From contig DBQB01000047.1 of assembly GCA_002305685.1 (NCBI GenBank), positions 1 through 18,314 on the forward strand: a stretch of DNA of 18,314 nt. The letters run 5' to 3'. The notes beneath the pieces are model-generated. The model saw only the letters and a list, made by a program, of their open reading frames with translations, was not told the DNA's origin and ran no database searches. The first letter of the stretch is position 1. Each line of letters opens with the position of its first letter. The stretch comes from Ruminococcaceae bacterium UBA1405 (GTDB lineage Bacteria; Bacillota; Clostridia; Oscillospirales; Ruminococcaceae). The position numbers and the translations under genes are program-made. Positions 6,876-13,971 of this stretch are shown here, piece after piece.

Positions 6876-8504
6876 ATGATCAATGGCGCACAAGCAATGG
6901 TGAAATGTCTGGAAAGCGAAGGTGTCAGCGTTGTATTCGGTTATCCCGGAGCGACCATCTGCCCTTTCTATGACAGCCTGAGCGCTTCTTCCATCCATCA
7001 TGTGCTGGTACGGCAGGAACAAAACGGCGGCCACAGTGCCAACGGCTATGCCCGCATTGCCGGAAAACCCGGCGTCTGCATTGCCACCTCCGGCCCCGGC
7101 GCCACTAACCTGATTACCGCCCTTGCCACCGCCTATATGGACAGCATCCCCCTCATTGCCATTACCGGTCAGGTGGCAACGGATATGCTGGGACGGGATG
7201 TGTTCCAGGAAGCGGATATCACCGGCGCAGCGGAACCCTTCACCAAACACAGCTATCTGGTAAAGGACGTGGATCAGCTGCCCCGTATTTTTAAGGAAGC
7301 TTTTTACATTGCCGCTACCGGCCGTCCCGGCCCGGTGCTGATTGATGTCCCGGTGGACATCCAGAAAAAGGAACTGAGCCAGCCCTTCAGTTATCCCAAA
7401 CAGGTCAATATCATCGGCTATAAACCCAGCATCAAAGGCCACGGCCTTCAAATCAAAAAGGTCGCGGAAGCGATGAAGGCGGCGCAGCGGCCGCTGATCT
7501 GCGTGGGCGGAGGCGCATTCGCAGCGGATGGTTATAAAGCGGTGCGGACATTGGCGGAAACCTATCAGATCCCGGTGATCTCCACGATGATGGGAATCGG
7601 CGCTCTGCCCTCAGAGCATCCCCTTTATTTCGGTATGCTGGGAACCCACGGCGTCCCCCATGCCAACCAGGCAGTACACGATGCGGATCTGCTGCTGATC
7701 ATCGGCGCCCGGGTGGGCGACCGGGCGGTCAGTTCCCCCAATATTTTTTCCAAAGATTCCACCATCGTACATATCGATATTGACCCCGCGGAGATCGGCA
7801 AAAATGTGGGTACCTCCATCCCGCTGGTGGGGGACGCCAAAACCGTCATCTCCCAACTGATGGAGTTTGATCCCCATCCCGGTGATATCTCCCCCTGGCT
7901 GCGACGGCTCAGAGAACTGCGGGACCGGTATCATCCCGATTATACCGCCCGTTCCGACGGGTTTATCAACCCCAAAGATTTCCTGCACCGGCTCTCCCAG
8001 CGTCTGCCGGAGGACGCCATCTATGTGGCGGATGTGGGACAGAATCAGATCTGGTCCGCCAACCATATCGCCATCCAGAAAGGACGCTTTCTCACCAGCG
8101 GCGGCATGGGAACCATGGGATATTCCATCCCTGCGGCCATCGGCGCCAAACTGGCAGCGCCGGAACAGATGGTGATCGCCGCCTGCGGAGACGGCTCCTT
8201 CCAGATGCAGATGATGGAGCTGGCTACCATCTGTCAAGACCAGGTCAACGTCAAGATGATCCTGTTTAGAAACAACAAGCTGGGAATGGTCAAGGAAATC
8301 CAGAAAAACGCCTATGGGGAGCGGTATATTGCCACCAACCTGGATGGCAGTCCCGATTTTCTCACGCTGGTTTCCGCCTACGGCATCCCCTGCCGCCGTG
8401 TCAGCGACATCGCCCAGGCGGAGGAAGCCATTGAGGCTTTCCTCTCCGCTCAGGGCCCTTATCTGCTGGAATGTATCGTTGACCCGGAAGAATCTTCGAA
8501 ATAA
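6876..8504 (+). CDS. ilvB: Acetolactate synthase (acetohydroxyacid synthase) large subunit
   Basis: A 542-residue ThDP enzyme catalysing condensation of two pyruvates, or pyruvate with 2-oxobutyrate: the first shared step to valine/leucine and isoleucine. Visible are the N-terminal PYR domain with catalytic Glu48 (VRQEQNGGHSANGYAR), TSGPGATNL (71-79), a central FAD/DHS-like domain, and the PP domain with GDGS (438-441) followed by RNNKLGM (465-471), the ThDP-Mg motif. It is a little shorter than many AHAS large subunits. ATG at 6876 lies 10 nt after AGGAG; a GTG at 6870 is the alternative. It is first in ilvB-ilvN-ilvC, and the adjacent regulatory subunit marks it as biosynthetic. The position of the usual herbicide-pocket Trp appears to be Ile (MVKEIQ). 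Confidence 0.95.
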   Translation: MINGAQAMVKCLESEGVSVVFGYPGATICPFYDSLSASSIHHVLVRQEQNGGHSANGYARIAGKPGVCIATSGPGATNLITALATAYMDSIPLIAITGQVATDMLGRDVFQEADITGAAEPFTKHSYLVKDVDQLPRIFKEAFYIAATGRPGPVLIDVPVDIQKKELSQPFSYPKQVNIIGYKPSIKGHGLQIKKVAEAMKAAQRPLICVGGGAFAADGYKAVRTLAETYQIPVISTMMGIGALPSEHPLYFGMLGTHGVPHANQAVHDADLLLIIGARVGDRAVSSPNIFSKDSTIVHIDIDPAEIGKNVGTSIPLVGDAKTVISQLMEFDPHPGDISPWLRRLRELRDRYHPDYTARSDGFINPKDFLHRLSQRLPEDAIYVADVGQNQIWSANHIAIQKGRFLTSGGMGTMGYSIPAAIGAKLAAPEQMVIAACGDGSFQMQMMELATICQDQVNVKMILFRNNKLGMVKEIQKNAYGERYIATNLDGSPDFLTLVSAYGIPCRRVSDIAQAEEAIEAFLSAQGPYLLECIVDPEESSK

Positions 8505-8516
8505 GGAGGCGGCGAC

Positions 8517-9014
8517 ATGAAACATACCTTTTCCGTTTTGGTGGAGAACCGTGCCGGTGTTCTGTCCAGAATCTCCGGTCTGTTTGCCCGCCGCGCCTTC
8601 AACATTGAAAGCCTGGCGGTGGGAATCACCGAAGACCCCAACTTTTCCCGCGTCACCATTGTGGTGGAAGGGACCGATTATACCGTGGAGCAGGTGGAAA
8701 AACAGCTCAACAAGCTCATCGACGTCATCAAGGTCCGTACCATCCACCCGGAAGAACTGATCAGCCGGGAGCTGGTGCTCATCAAGGTCAACGCCGGACA
8801 GAATGAGCGGGGGGATATTATGAACATCGCCGAGATCATGTCCGCAAAGATTGTGGATATCTCCCGCACCACCATGACGCTGGAGCTGGCCGACACCAGC
8901 GAGCGGGTGGATCTGTTCACCGAACTGCTTCGCCCCTTCGCCATCCGGGAGATCGCCCGCACCGGCATTGTTGCCCTGCAAAAAGGAACCGACACCATAT
9001 CGGTGAAAAAATAA
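8517..9014 (+). CDS. ilvN: Acetolactate synthase small (regulatory) subunit
   Basis: A 165-residue protein with an N-terminal ACT domain (TFSVLVENRAGVLSRISGLFARR, then FNIESLAVG) and the C-terminal domain typical of the AHAS small subunit. It binds IlvB, stimulates it and usually confers feedback inhibition by valine or another branched-chain amino acid. The length is typical. It starts 12 nt after ilvB with AGGAGG in the gap, and is followed 25 nt later by ilvC. The symbol ilvH would serve equally well; the isozyme class cannot be decided here. Confidence 0.95.
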   Translation: MKHTFSVLVENRAGVLSRISGLFARRAFNIESLAVGITEDPNFSRVTIVVEGTDYTVEQVEKQLNKLIDVIKVRTIHPEELISRELVLIKVNAGQNERGDIMNIAEIMSAKIVDISRTTMTLELADTSERVDLFTELLRPFAIREIARTGIVALQKGTDTISVKK

Positions 9015-9039
9015 ACTGTACCATTAGGAGGAATTACAA

Positions 9040-10035
9040 ATGGCAAAGATCTTTTATAAAAACGACTGTGATCTGAGTATGTTGGACGGCAAAACCGTTG
9101 CCGTCATCGGCTACGGCAGCCAGGGCCACGCCCATGCTCTGAACCTGCATGAGAGCGGCGTGGACGTTATCGTTGGACTGTACCACGGCAGCAAATCCTG
9201 GGCCAAGGCGGAAGCCGCTGGGCTGAAGGTTGCTACCGCCGCTGAGGCTGCTGCACAGGCAGACATCATCATGATCCTCATCAACGACGAGAAGCAGGCT
9301 GCCCTGTACAAGGAGAGCATCGAACCCAATCTGACCGCCGGAAAAACCCTGATGTTTGCCCACGGCTTCTCCATCCACTTTGGCCAGATCGTTCCTCCCA
9401 AGGATGTGGATGTTGTGATGATCGCCCCCAAAGGCCCTGGTCATACCGTCAGAAGCGAATATGTGGCTGGTAAGGGTGTTCCCTGCCTGATCGCCGTACA
9501 GCAGAACGCTTCCGGCAGAGCGCTGGACATCGGTCTTGCCTATGCGGCCGGTATCGGCGGCGCCAGAGCCGGTGTGCTGATGACCACCTTTAAGGACGAA
9601 ACCGAAACCGACCTGTTCGGCGAGCAGGCGGTACTGTGCGGCGGTGTTACCGCTTTGATGCAGGCCGGCTTTGAGACGCTGGTGGAGGCTGGCTATGCCC
9701 CTGAAAACGCTTACTTTGAGTGCATCCATGAGATGAAGCTGATTGTTGACCTGATCTATCAGGGCGGCTTCTCCCGGATGAGATATTCCATCTCCGATAC
9801 CGCTGAGTACGGCGATTACGAGATCGGCAAGCGGATCATCACCGAGGATACCAAGAAGGAGATGAAGAAGGTCCTCACCGAAATCCAGAACGGTACCTTT
9901 GCCCGCAACTGGATCCTGGAGAACCGGGTCAACCGTCCCCACTTCAACGCCGAGCGGAGAATGCACGCCGAGCATCAGCTGGAGCAGGTAGGCAAAGAGC
10001 TGCGCAAGATGTATTCCTGGAACGACGAGGAGTAA
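9040..10035 (+). CDS. ilvC: Ketol-acid reductoisomerase, class I
   Basis: A 331-residue enzyme that isomerises and reduces acetolactate/acetohydroxybutyrate to the dihydroxy acid, the second step of the branched-chain pathway. Visible are a Rossmann domain with GYGSQG (24-29), the cofactor-phosphate loop LYHGSKS (47-53), catalytic His108, Lys131, and the Mg-binding/catalytic set Asp191, Glu195, Glu227, Glu231 with Ser252. The length is that of short class I KARIs. AGGAGG lies upstream of ATG. It is the last gene of the operon; no ilvD or leu genes follow before the terminator. In the cofactor loop the residue that is often Arg is Tyr48, which may alter NADH/NADPH preference. Confidence 0.96.
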   Translation: MAKIFYKNDCDLSMLDGKTVAVIGYGSQGHAHALNLHESGVDVIVGLYHGSKSWAKAEAAGLKVATAAEAAAQADIIMILINDEKQAALYKESIEPNLTAGKTLMFAHGFSIHFGQIVPPKDVDVVMIAPKGPGHTVRSEYVAGKGVPCLIAVQQNASGRALDIGLAYAAGIGGARAGVLMTTFKDETETDLFGEQAVLCGGVTALMQAGFETLVEAGYAPENAYFECIHEMKLIVDLIYQGGFSRMRYSISDTAEYGDYEIGKRIITEDTKKEMKKVLTEIQNGTFARNWILENRVNRPHFNAERRMHAEHQLEQVGKELRKMYSWNDEE

Positions 10036-10093
10036 TCCTTGCTCGAAAGCCCCTTTTTTAAGGCAATCTTCCTCCTTGGAGGATAACAAAAAC

Positions 10094-10127
10094 GCCATCC
10101 GTTTCGGACGGATGGCATTTTTGTTTT
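10094..10127. terminator. Bidirectional terminator between ilvC and the convergent lipoprotein gene
   Basis: GCCATCCGT / ACGGATGGC, a perfect 9-bp stem with a TTCGG loop, followed by ATTTTTGTTTT on the plus strand and preceded by AACAAAAAC, which gives a T-rich tail on the minus strand. It serves both converging transcripts. Confidence 0.92.
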
Positions 10128-10133
10128 ACACCG

Positions 10134-10988
10134 TCAACCCAAAGGCCCTCCCTCGGGCTGGGGCAGAAAACTGGTGTTGGTGACAGTGATGTCGATGAGC
10201 CTGGGCATTTGCGGGGAAGTGTTTGTAAACATAATGTTCACCTGGCTCTGATCGCTGCCCCACCAGATCACCCCCATAGGCGACGCGCTGCGGATATCCT
10301 CCACCGTTCCGGAATTGGGATCTCCGTAGGCCTGCTGGACCTGCTGCGCCAATGTATCGCAGATATCTTCCCACTGATCCTCGGGCGCAAGGGGAGCGCT
10401 GTAAGAGACGCCTCCAAAAACAATCGGCTGCCCCTGCCCCTGCTGTGTCTGTTCCATCCCCTGCTTGGCCACAAAAAGCATCAATCTGCGGGAGTAGAGC
10501 TGATCGTTGGCAAAACGGTACTCTTCCATCAGCGAGACCTCCGGTTGGGAAACCGATACCGGGACGGTACGGCGAACGGTGGTGGTGACCATCCCATCGC
10601 TGGTATTCTCCATCACCGCCCACTGATCCTGCTGGGTTCCCAATATCTCCTGGACCTGGGCGAAACTGGAAGCCCATGGAAGATCAGAGAGCACAAAAGC
10701 ACCGTTTTCCAGTTTGGCGATGGCGTCCACCAGCGTTTCCCAGGTGGAAGGCTCAGAACCGGCGGAAGGAACCGCCTCGGAGGACGCCCGGGAGGAGGAA
10801 GCTTCAGAGGAGGAGACTTCAGAGGAAGACGTTTCGGAGGAGGACGTTTCAGATACGGCAACCTGCGACGACATCACCTCCGAGGACGACGGCTGGGAAG
10901 AGGAAGCCTCCTGGGCGCATCCGCCGAGCAGCAGGCATCCAGCCAACAACAGCGAGCAGAAAAAAGAGACCCGTTTGAACCTTTTCAT
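10134..10988 (-). CDS. Ser/Glu-rich lipoprotein of unknown function
   Basis: A 284-residue predicted lipoprotein. A basic N-terminus (MKRFKR) and a hydrophobic core end in the lipobox LLGGC (Cys24; an earlier Cys18 is possible). A low-complexity linker of about 45 residues built on repeated SSSE units follows, then a mixed polar domain of about 200 residues that I do not recognise. It contains TVRRTVPVSVSQPEVSLMEE and ends close to NTSFLPQPEGG. Start at 10988 is set by GGAGGTGTT just upstream and by the signal peptide; a longer frame to 11090 has no support. It has its own strong promoter and faces ilvC across a shared terminator. Surface exposure is inferred; substrate or partner is unknown. 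Confidence 0.82.
   Translation of the reverse strand: MKRFKRVSFFCSLLLAGCLLLGGCAQEASSSQPSSSEVMSSQVAVSETSSSETSSSEVSSSEASSSRASSEAVPSAGSEPSTWETLVDAIAKLENGAFVLSDLPWASSFAQVQEILGTQQDQWAVMENTSDGMVTTTVRRTVPVSVSQPEVSLMEEYRFANDQLYSRRLMLFVAKQGMEQTQQGQGQPIVFGGVSYSAPLAPEDQWEDICDTLAQQVQQAYGDPNSGTVEDIRSASPMGVIWWGSDQSQVNIMFTNTSPQMPRLIDITVTNTSFLPQPEGGPLG
10798..10857 (-). repeat. Four 15-bp units encoding the SSSE linker
   Basis: Imperfect tandem copies at 10798, 10813, 10828 and 10843 (for example GACGTTTCGGAGGAG) encode the repeated Ser-Ser-Glu motif. They could vary in number by slippage or recombination. Confidence 0.65.
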
Positions 10989-11184
10989 TACAACACCTCC
11001 AAACAATTCAACGGAACCGCTTTTCAAAACAATCAGACCGACTTTGCCGTCCCTGCTTTCAAAGCAAGTGCACAAGATCGTTTTGCTCAATCCATATTTT
11101 CGTCAGGTACCGCAACCTACACCATCCCTCCCCACAGCCGCGATTGTTTTGCATCTTTTCACCCAAACAACTGCATTTTTATTT

Positions 11185-11212
11185 ATTATAACGTTTTTTT
11201 TGCAAAAGTCAA
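11185..11212 (-). promoter_or_regulatory. Promoter of the Ser/Glu-rich lipoprotein gene
   Basis: On the minus strand TTGACT (11207-11212) and TATAAT (11185-11190) are 16 bp apart, with a run of eight A in the spacer. Start expected near 11178. Confidence 0.8.
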
Positions 11213-11235
11213 TATGTTGCGTCTATTTTATCCAA

Positions 11236-11249
11236 ATTTTCATGAAAAT
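11236..11249. promoter_or_regulatory. 14-bp perfect palindrome upstream of the lipoprotein promoter
   Basis: ATTTTCATGAAAAT lies 24 bp upstream of the -35. Its form and place suit an activator or repressor dimer site, but in AT-rich DNA it could be chance. Confidence 0.35.
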
Positions 11250-11318
11250 CATAGGAAAATAAAATCATTGTGCCGAATATCACAAGCCTGCCCTCTCCAT
11301 GGCCGCTGTCCTCACAAC

Positions 11319-11353
11319 AAAAAAACGCAGCACCGCCCTTCGGACGATGCTGC
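11319..11353 (-). terminator. Intrinsic terminator of the amidohydrolase operon
   Basis: On the minus strand a 12-bp stem (GCAGCATCGTCC with GGGCGGTGCTGC, two G-U pairs, GAA loop) is followed by GTTTTTTTG. It lies 28 nt beyond the stop at 11381. Confidence 0.92.
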
Positions 11354-11380
11354 GCAAACGATCAAAATTCGGAAATCAGA

Positions 11381-12607
11381 TTATCCCTTGACAACCTCTC
11401 CGCCCTTCATGACAAAGGTGGAATGGCTCATCACCTTGATGTCCTCCAGCGGATTTTCATCGAAGGCCACAATGTCGGCAAACTTACCAGCCTCGATGGA
11501 ACCTACCGTATCCTGCTTTCTCATCAGCTCGGAACCGGTCTTGGTGGCGGCCATCAGCGCCTGGGTGGGGGTCATACCATAGCGGACCATCAGCTCAAAC
11601 TCATAGGTCTGTTTGCCGTGGAAGTTGTAGGGGGTACCGGTATCGGTGCCGAAAGCGATGGGGATATTTTCCTCAATGCAGCGCTTAAAGCCCCAGGTCG
11701 CCCGCTCAAACACCTGTTTGGCCTTGGCAATCGCCCAATCAGGGGTACCGATCTTCTCGCCCATGACGATGATCCGCTCAGCCGCAATCAGGGTAGGAAC
11801 CAGGGTGGTTCCATGCTCCTTCATCAGATGGATGGCTTCCTCATCCATCATCATGCCGTGCTCCACCGAGGTAACGCCGGCGCGGATGGCGTCCTTGATG
11901 CCGCTGGTGCCGTGGGCATGGGTTGCGGTGATGACGCCGTACATCTTGGCGGTCTCACAGATGGCTTTCATCTCCTCCAGAGACATCTGCTGGGCGCCCA
12001 CAGTGGTACCCAGGCTCATCACGCCGCCGGTGGACATAAATTTGATGAAATCGGCCCCGTATTTCAGGTTGGTGCGCACCGCTTTGCGCATTCCGTCAGG
12101 ACCGTCTGCGGACATGGCGTGCACCTCGCTGCACTCCTCCAGATAGGGGTTATAATGGGTATCCGCATGACCGCCGGTGGAGGCGATGGAGATACCGGGA
12201 ACCATCAGGCGGGGACCCTGGAATTCACCCCGGTTGATGGCGTTGCGCAGCGCCACATCCAGATAACCCTGGTCACCGCAGCTGCGGATGGAGGTAAATC
12301 CGGCTTTCAGATCCTCCCCCACGTTTTTCAGCGCCTTAAGGGTGCTGGTACCGATGGTGGTATAGGGTCTGGTTCCCATGGAGGAACCCTCGCCGTTGCT
12401 GCCCAGATGCATATGGCAATCAATCAAACCGGGGGTCACGAATTTCCCTGTGAGGTCAATCACCTGATAGTTCTCCAAGCTGCCCACCGAACCGGCAGAC
12501 ACCACGTCGATGATCTTATCGCCGTCAATAAGGATCACCACATTCTCCTTAACGCAACCGGTCTGAGAATCAAACATTTGGGAACATTTTATCGCTTTTT
12601 TGGCCAT
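11381..12607 (-). CDS. Metal-dependent amidohydrolase, Xaa-dipeptidase/imidazolonepropionase-like subfamily (copy A)
   Basis: A 408-residue cytosolic amidohydrolase-superfamily enzyme with all expected metal ligands: His65/His67 (DCHMHL), the probably carboxylated Lys189 (ADFIKFMSTGG), His230 (THAHG), His250 (SVEHG) and Asp322 (FGTDTG). GGHAD at 145-149 and the Lys-SxGG segment fit the subgroup that includes characterised Xaa-Arg/Lys dipeptidases and prolidase-like enzymes, so a dipeptide or N-acyl amino acid substrate is the best guess. AAAGGATG lies upstream of the ATG. It follows its close paralogue by 37 nt and is the last gene before a strong terminator. From about residue 233 onward it is nearly identical to copy B, also at the DNA level, while the N-terminal half has diverged. 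Confidence 0.92.
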   Translation of the reverse strand: MAKKAIKCSQMFDSQTGCVKENVVILIDGDKIIDVVSAGSVGSLENYQVIDLTGKFVTPGLIDCHMHLGSNGEGSSMGTRPYTTIGTSTLKALKNVGEDLKAGFTSIRSCGDQGYLDVALRNAINRGEFQGPRLMVPGISIASTGGHADTHYNPYLEECSEVHAMSADGPDGMRKAVRTNLKYGADFIKFMSTGGVMSLGTTVGAQQMSLEEMKAICETAKMYGVITATHAHGTSGIKDAIRAGVTSVEHGMMMDEEAIHLMKEHGTTLVPTLIAAERIIVMGEKIGTPDWAIAKAKQVFERATWGFKRCIEENIPIAFGTDTGTPYNFHGKQTYEFELMVRYGMTPTQALMAATKTGSELMRKQDTVGSIEAGKFADIVAFDENPLEDIKVMSHSTFVMKGGEVVKG

Positions 12608-12644
12608 AGTAAGCTCATCCTTTCTTCACACAGTCCGCAGCGGT

Positions 12645-13868
12645 TCAGCCTTTGTAAACAACGCCGCCCTTCATCACAAAGGCGCAGCGGGTCATTGCGG
12701 TAATATCCTCGGTGGGATCCCCGTCAAAAGCCGCGATATCAGCAAACTTTCCGGCCTCGATGGAACCTACCGTATCCTGCTTTCTCATCAGCTCGGAAGC
12801 GGTCTTGGTGGCGGCGGTGAGGGCCTGGATGGGGGTCATGCCATAGCGAACCATCAGCTCAAACTCATAGGTCTGCTTGCCGTGGAAGTTGTAGGGGGTG
12901 CCGGAGTCGGTACCGAAGGCGATGGGGATATTCTCCTCAATGCAGCGCTTAAAGCCCCAGGTTGCCCGCTCAAACACCTGTTTGGCCTTGGCGATGGCCC
13001 AGTCAGGGGTACCGATCTTCTCGCCCATGACGATGATCCGCTCGGCGGCAATCAGGGTGGGAACCAGGGTGGTTCCATGCTCCTTCATCAGCTGGATGCC
13101 TTCCTCGTCCATCATCATGCCGTGCTCCACCGAGGTAACGCCGGCGCGGATGGCGTCCTTGATGCCACTGGTGCCATGGGCATGGGTTGCGGTAATCATA
13201 TTATACATCTTGGCGGTATCGCAGATGGCCTTCATCTCCTCCAACGTCATCTGCTGGGCGCCCACAGTGGTGCCGCGGCTCATAACGCCGCCGGTAGCCA
13301 TGAATTTGATGAAATCAGCACCGTGTTTGATGTTGTAACGGGCACATTTGGCCAGCTCCACCGGACCGTCTCCCACGCCGTGGGAGGTGTTGAGCTCATC
13401 GTTGAGGTAAGGGCCGTAGTGGTCGTCGGCATGGCCGCCGGTGGTGGCGATGGAACGTCCGGCCGTCATCAGGCGGGGACCCCAATGGTCGCCCCGGTTG
13501 ATGGCGTCACGCACCGCCTCCGCCACGAAGCCACGGTCGCCGCACACCCGAAGGCTGGTAAAACCGGCCATCAAATCTGCCTGAGCGGTGCGCAGGGAGA
13601 ACAGCGCCCAATCGCCGATGGTTTCATAGGGGCGGGTTGTAGAGGGATTGCCCTGGCCGTTCATCGAAAGGTGAACATGGGCGTCGATCAGTCCAGGGGT
13701 AACAAACTTTCCGGTGAGATCGATGATTTCACAGCCATCCAATTTGGCCTGAGCAGCGGGGGTAACCGAAACAATTTTGTCTCCATCCACAAAAATAACT
13801 ACATTTTCCAAAACCGTTCCATTTTGGGAATCAAACATCTTGGAACACTTGATAGCCTTCATCGCCAT
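12645..13868 (-). CDS. Metal-dependent amidohydrolase, same subfamily (copy B)
   Basis: A 407-residue paralogue of the following gene with an intact metal site: His64/His66 (DAHVHL), Lys188 (ADFIKFMATGG), His229 (THAHG), His249 (SVEHG) and Asp321 (FGTDSG). The loops expected to shape the substrate pocket in the N-terminal half (after HVHL and around GGHADDHYGPYL) differ from copy A, so a related but different substrate is inferred. ATG at 13868 is chosen over 13877 because AAAGG would touch the latter. It is downstream of the transporter-like gene beyond a modest hairpin terminator and has no clear promoter of its own, so readthrough from the transporter promoter is likely. Confidence 0.92.
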   Translation of the reverse strand: MAMKAIKCSKMFDSQNGTVLENVVIFVDGDKIVSVTPAAQAKLDGCEIIDLTGKFVTPGLIDAHVHLSMNGQGNPSTTRPYETIGDWALFSLRTAQADLMAGFTSLRVCGDRGFVAEAVRDAINRGDHWGPRLMTAGRSIATTGGHADDHYGPYLNDELNTSHGVGDGPVELAKCARYNIKHGADFIKFMATGGVMSRGTTVGAQQMTLEEMKAICDTAKMYNMITATHAHGTSGIKDAIRAGVTSVEHGMMMDEEGIQLMKEHGTTLVPTLIAAERIIVMGEKIGTPDWAIAKAKQVFERATWGFKRCIEENIPIAFGTDSGTPYNFHGKQTYEFELMVRYGMTPIQALTAATKTASELMRKQDTVGSIEAGKFADIAAFDGDPTEDITAMTRCAFVMKGGVVYKG

Positions 13869-13915
13869 AAATAACATCCTTTCCTAGCAAAAAATCGGGG
13901 TGGTAGCCTATGAAC

Positions 13916-13946
13916 AAAATTCCCCGCCGAGATCATCCGGCGGGGA
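13916..13946 (-). terminator. Hairpin terminator or attenuator between the transporter and the tandem amidohydrolases
   Basis: TCCCCGCCG / CGGCGGGGA, a 9-bp GC-rich stem with an 8-nt loop, followed on the minus strand by ATTTTGTT. The T-tract is short and broken, suggesting partial readthrough into the genes downstream. Confidence 0.7.
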
Positions 13947-13971
13947 ACATCGTTGTTCTGAAATTTACCGA

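Larger units (their letters stand above)
10989..11380. other. Intergenic region between the two minus-strand transcription units
   Basis: It holds no convincing gene. In minus-strand order it contains the terminator of the amidohydrolase unit (11319-11353), a stretch with a 14-bp palindrome, the lipoprotein promoter (11185-11212), and a leader of about 190 nt in which no known RNA element was recognised. Confidence 0.6.

Noticed and set aside
5726..6883. Minus-strand ORF opposite the binding lipoprotein
   Set aside because: It crosses the ilv promoter and is antisense to a protein with a clear signal peptide and family.
7611..8981. 456-codon minus-strand ORF opposite ilvB/ilvN
   Set aside because: It spans two genuine genes and shows the Gly/His/Asp-rich composition of an antisense shadow.
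11381..13868. Recent insertion or mobile element as the origin of the near-identical tracts
   Set aside because: The identical tracts lie within coding frames of paralogues, with no terminal inverted repeats, target duplications or transposase.
11270..13874. Two long, similar plus-strand ORFs opposite the tandem amidohydrolases
   Set aside because: Their mutual similarity only mirrors the duplicated genes on the other strand; there is no RBS and no recognisable domain.
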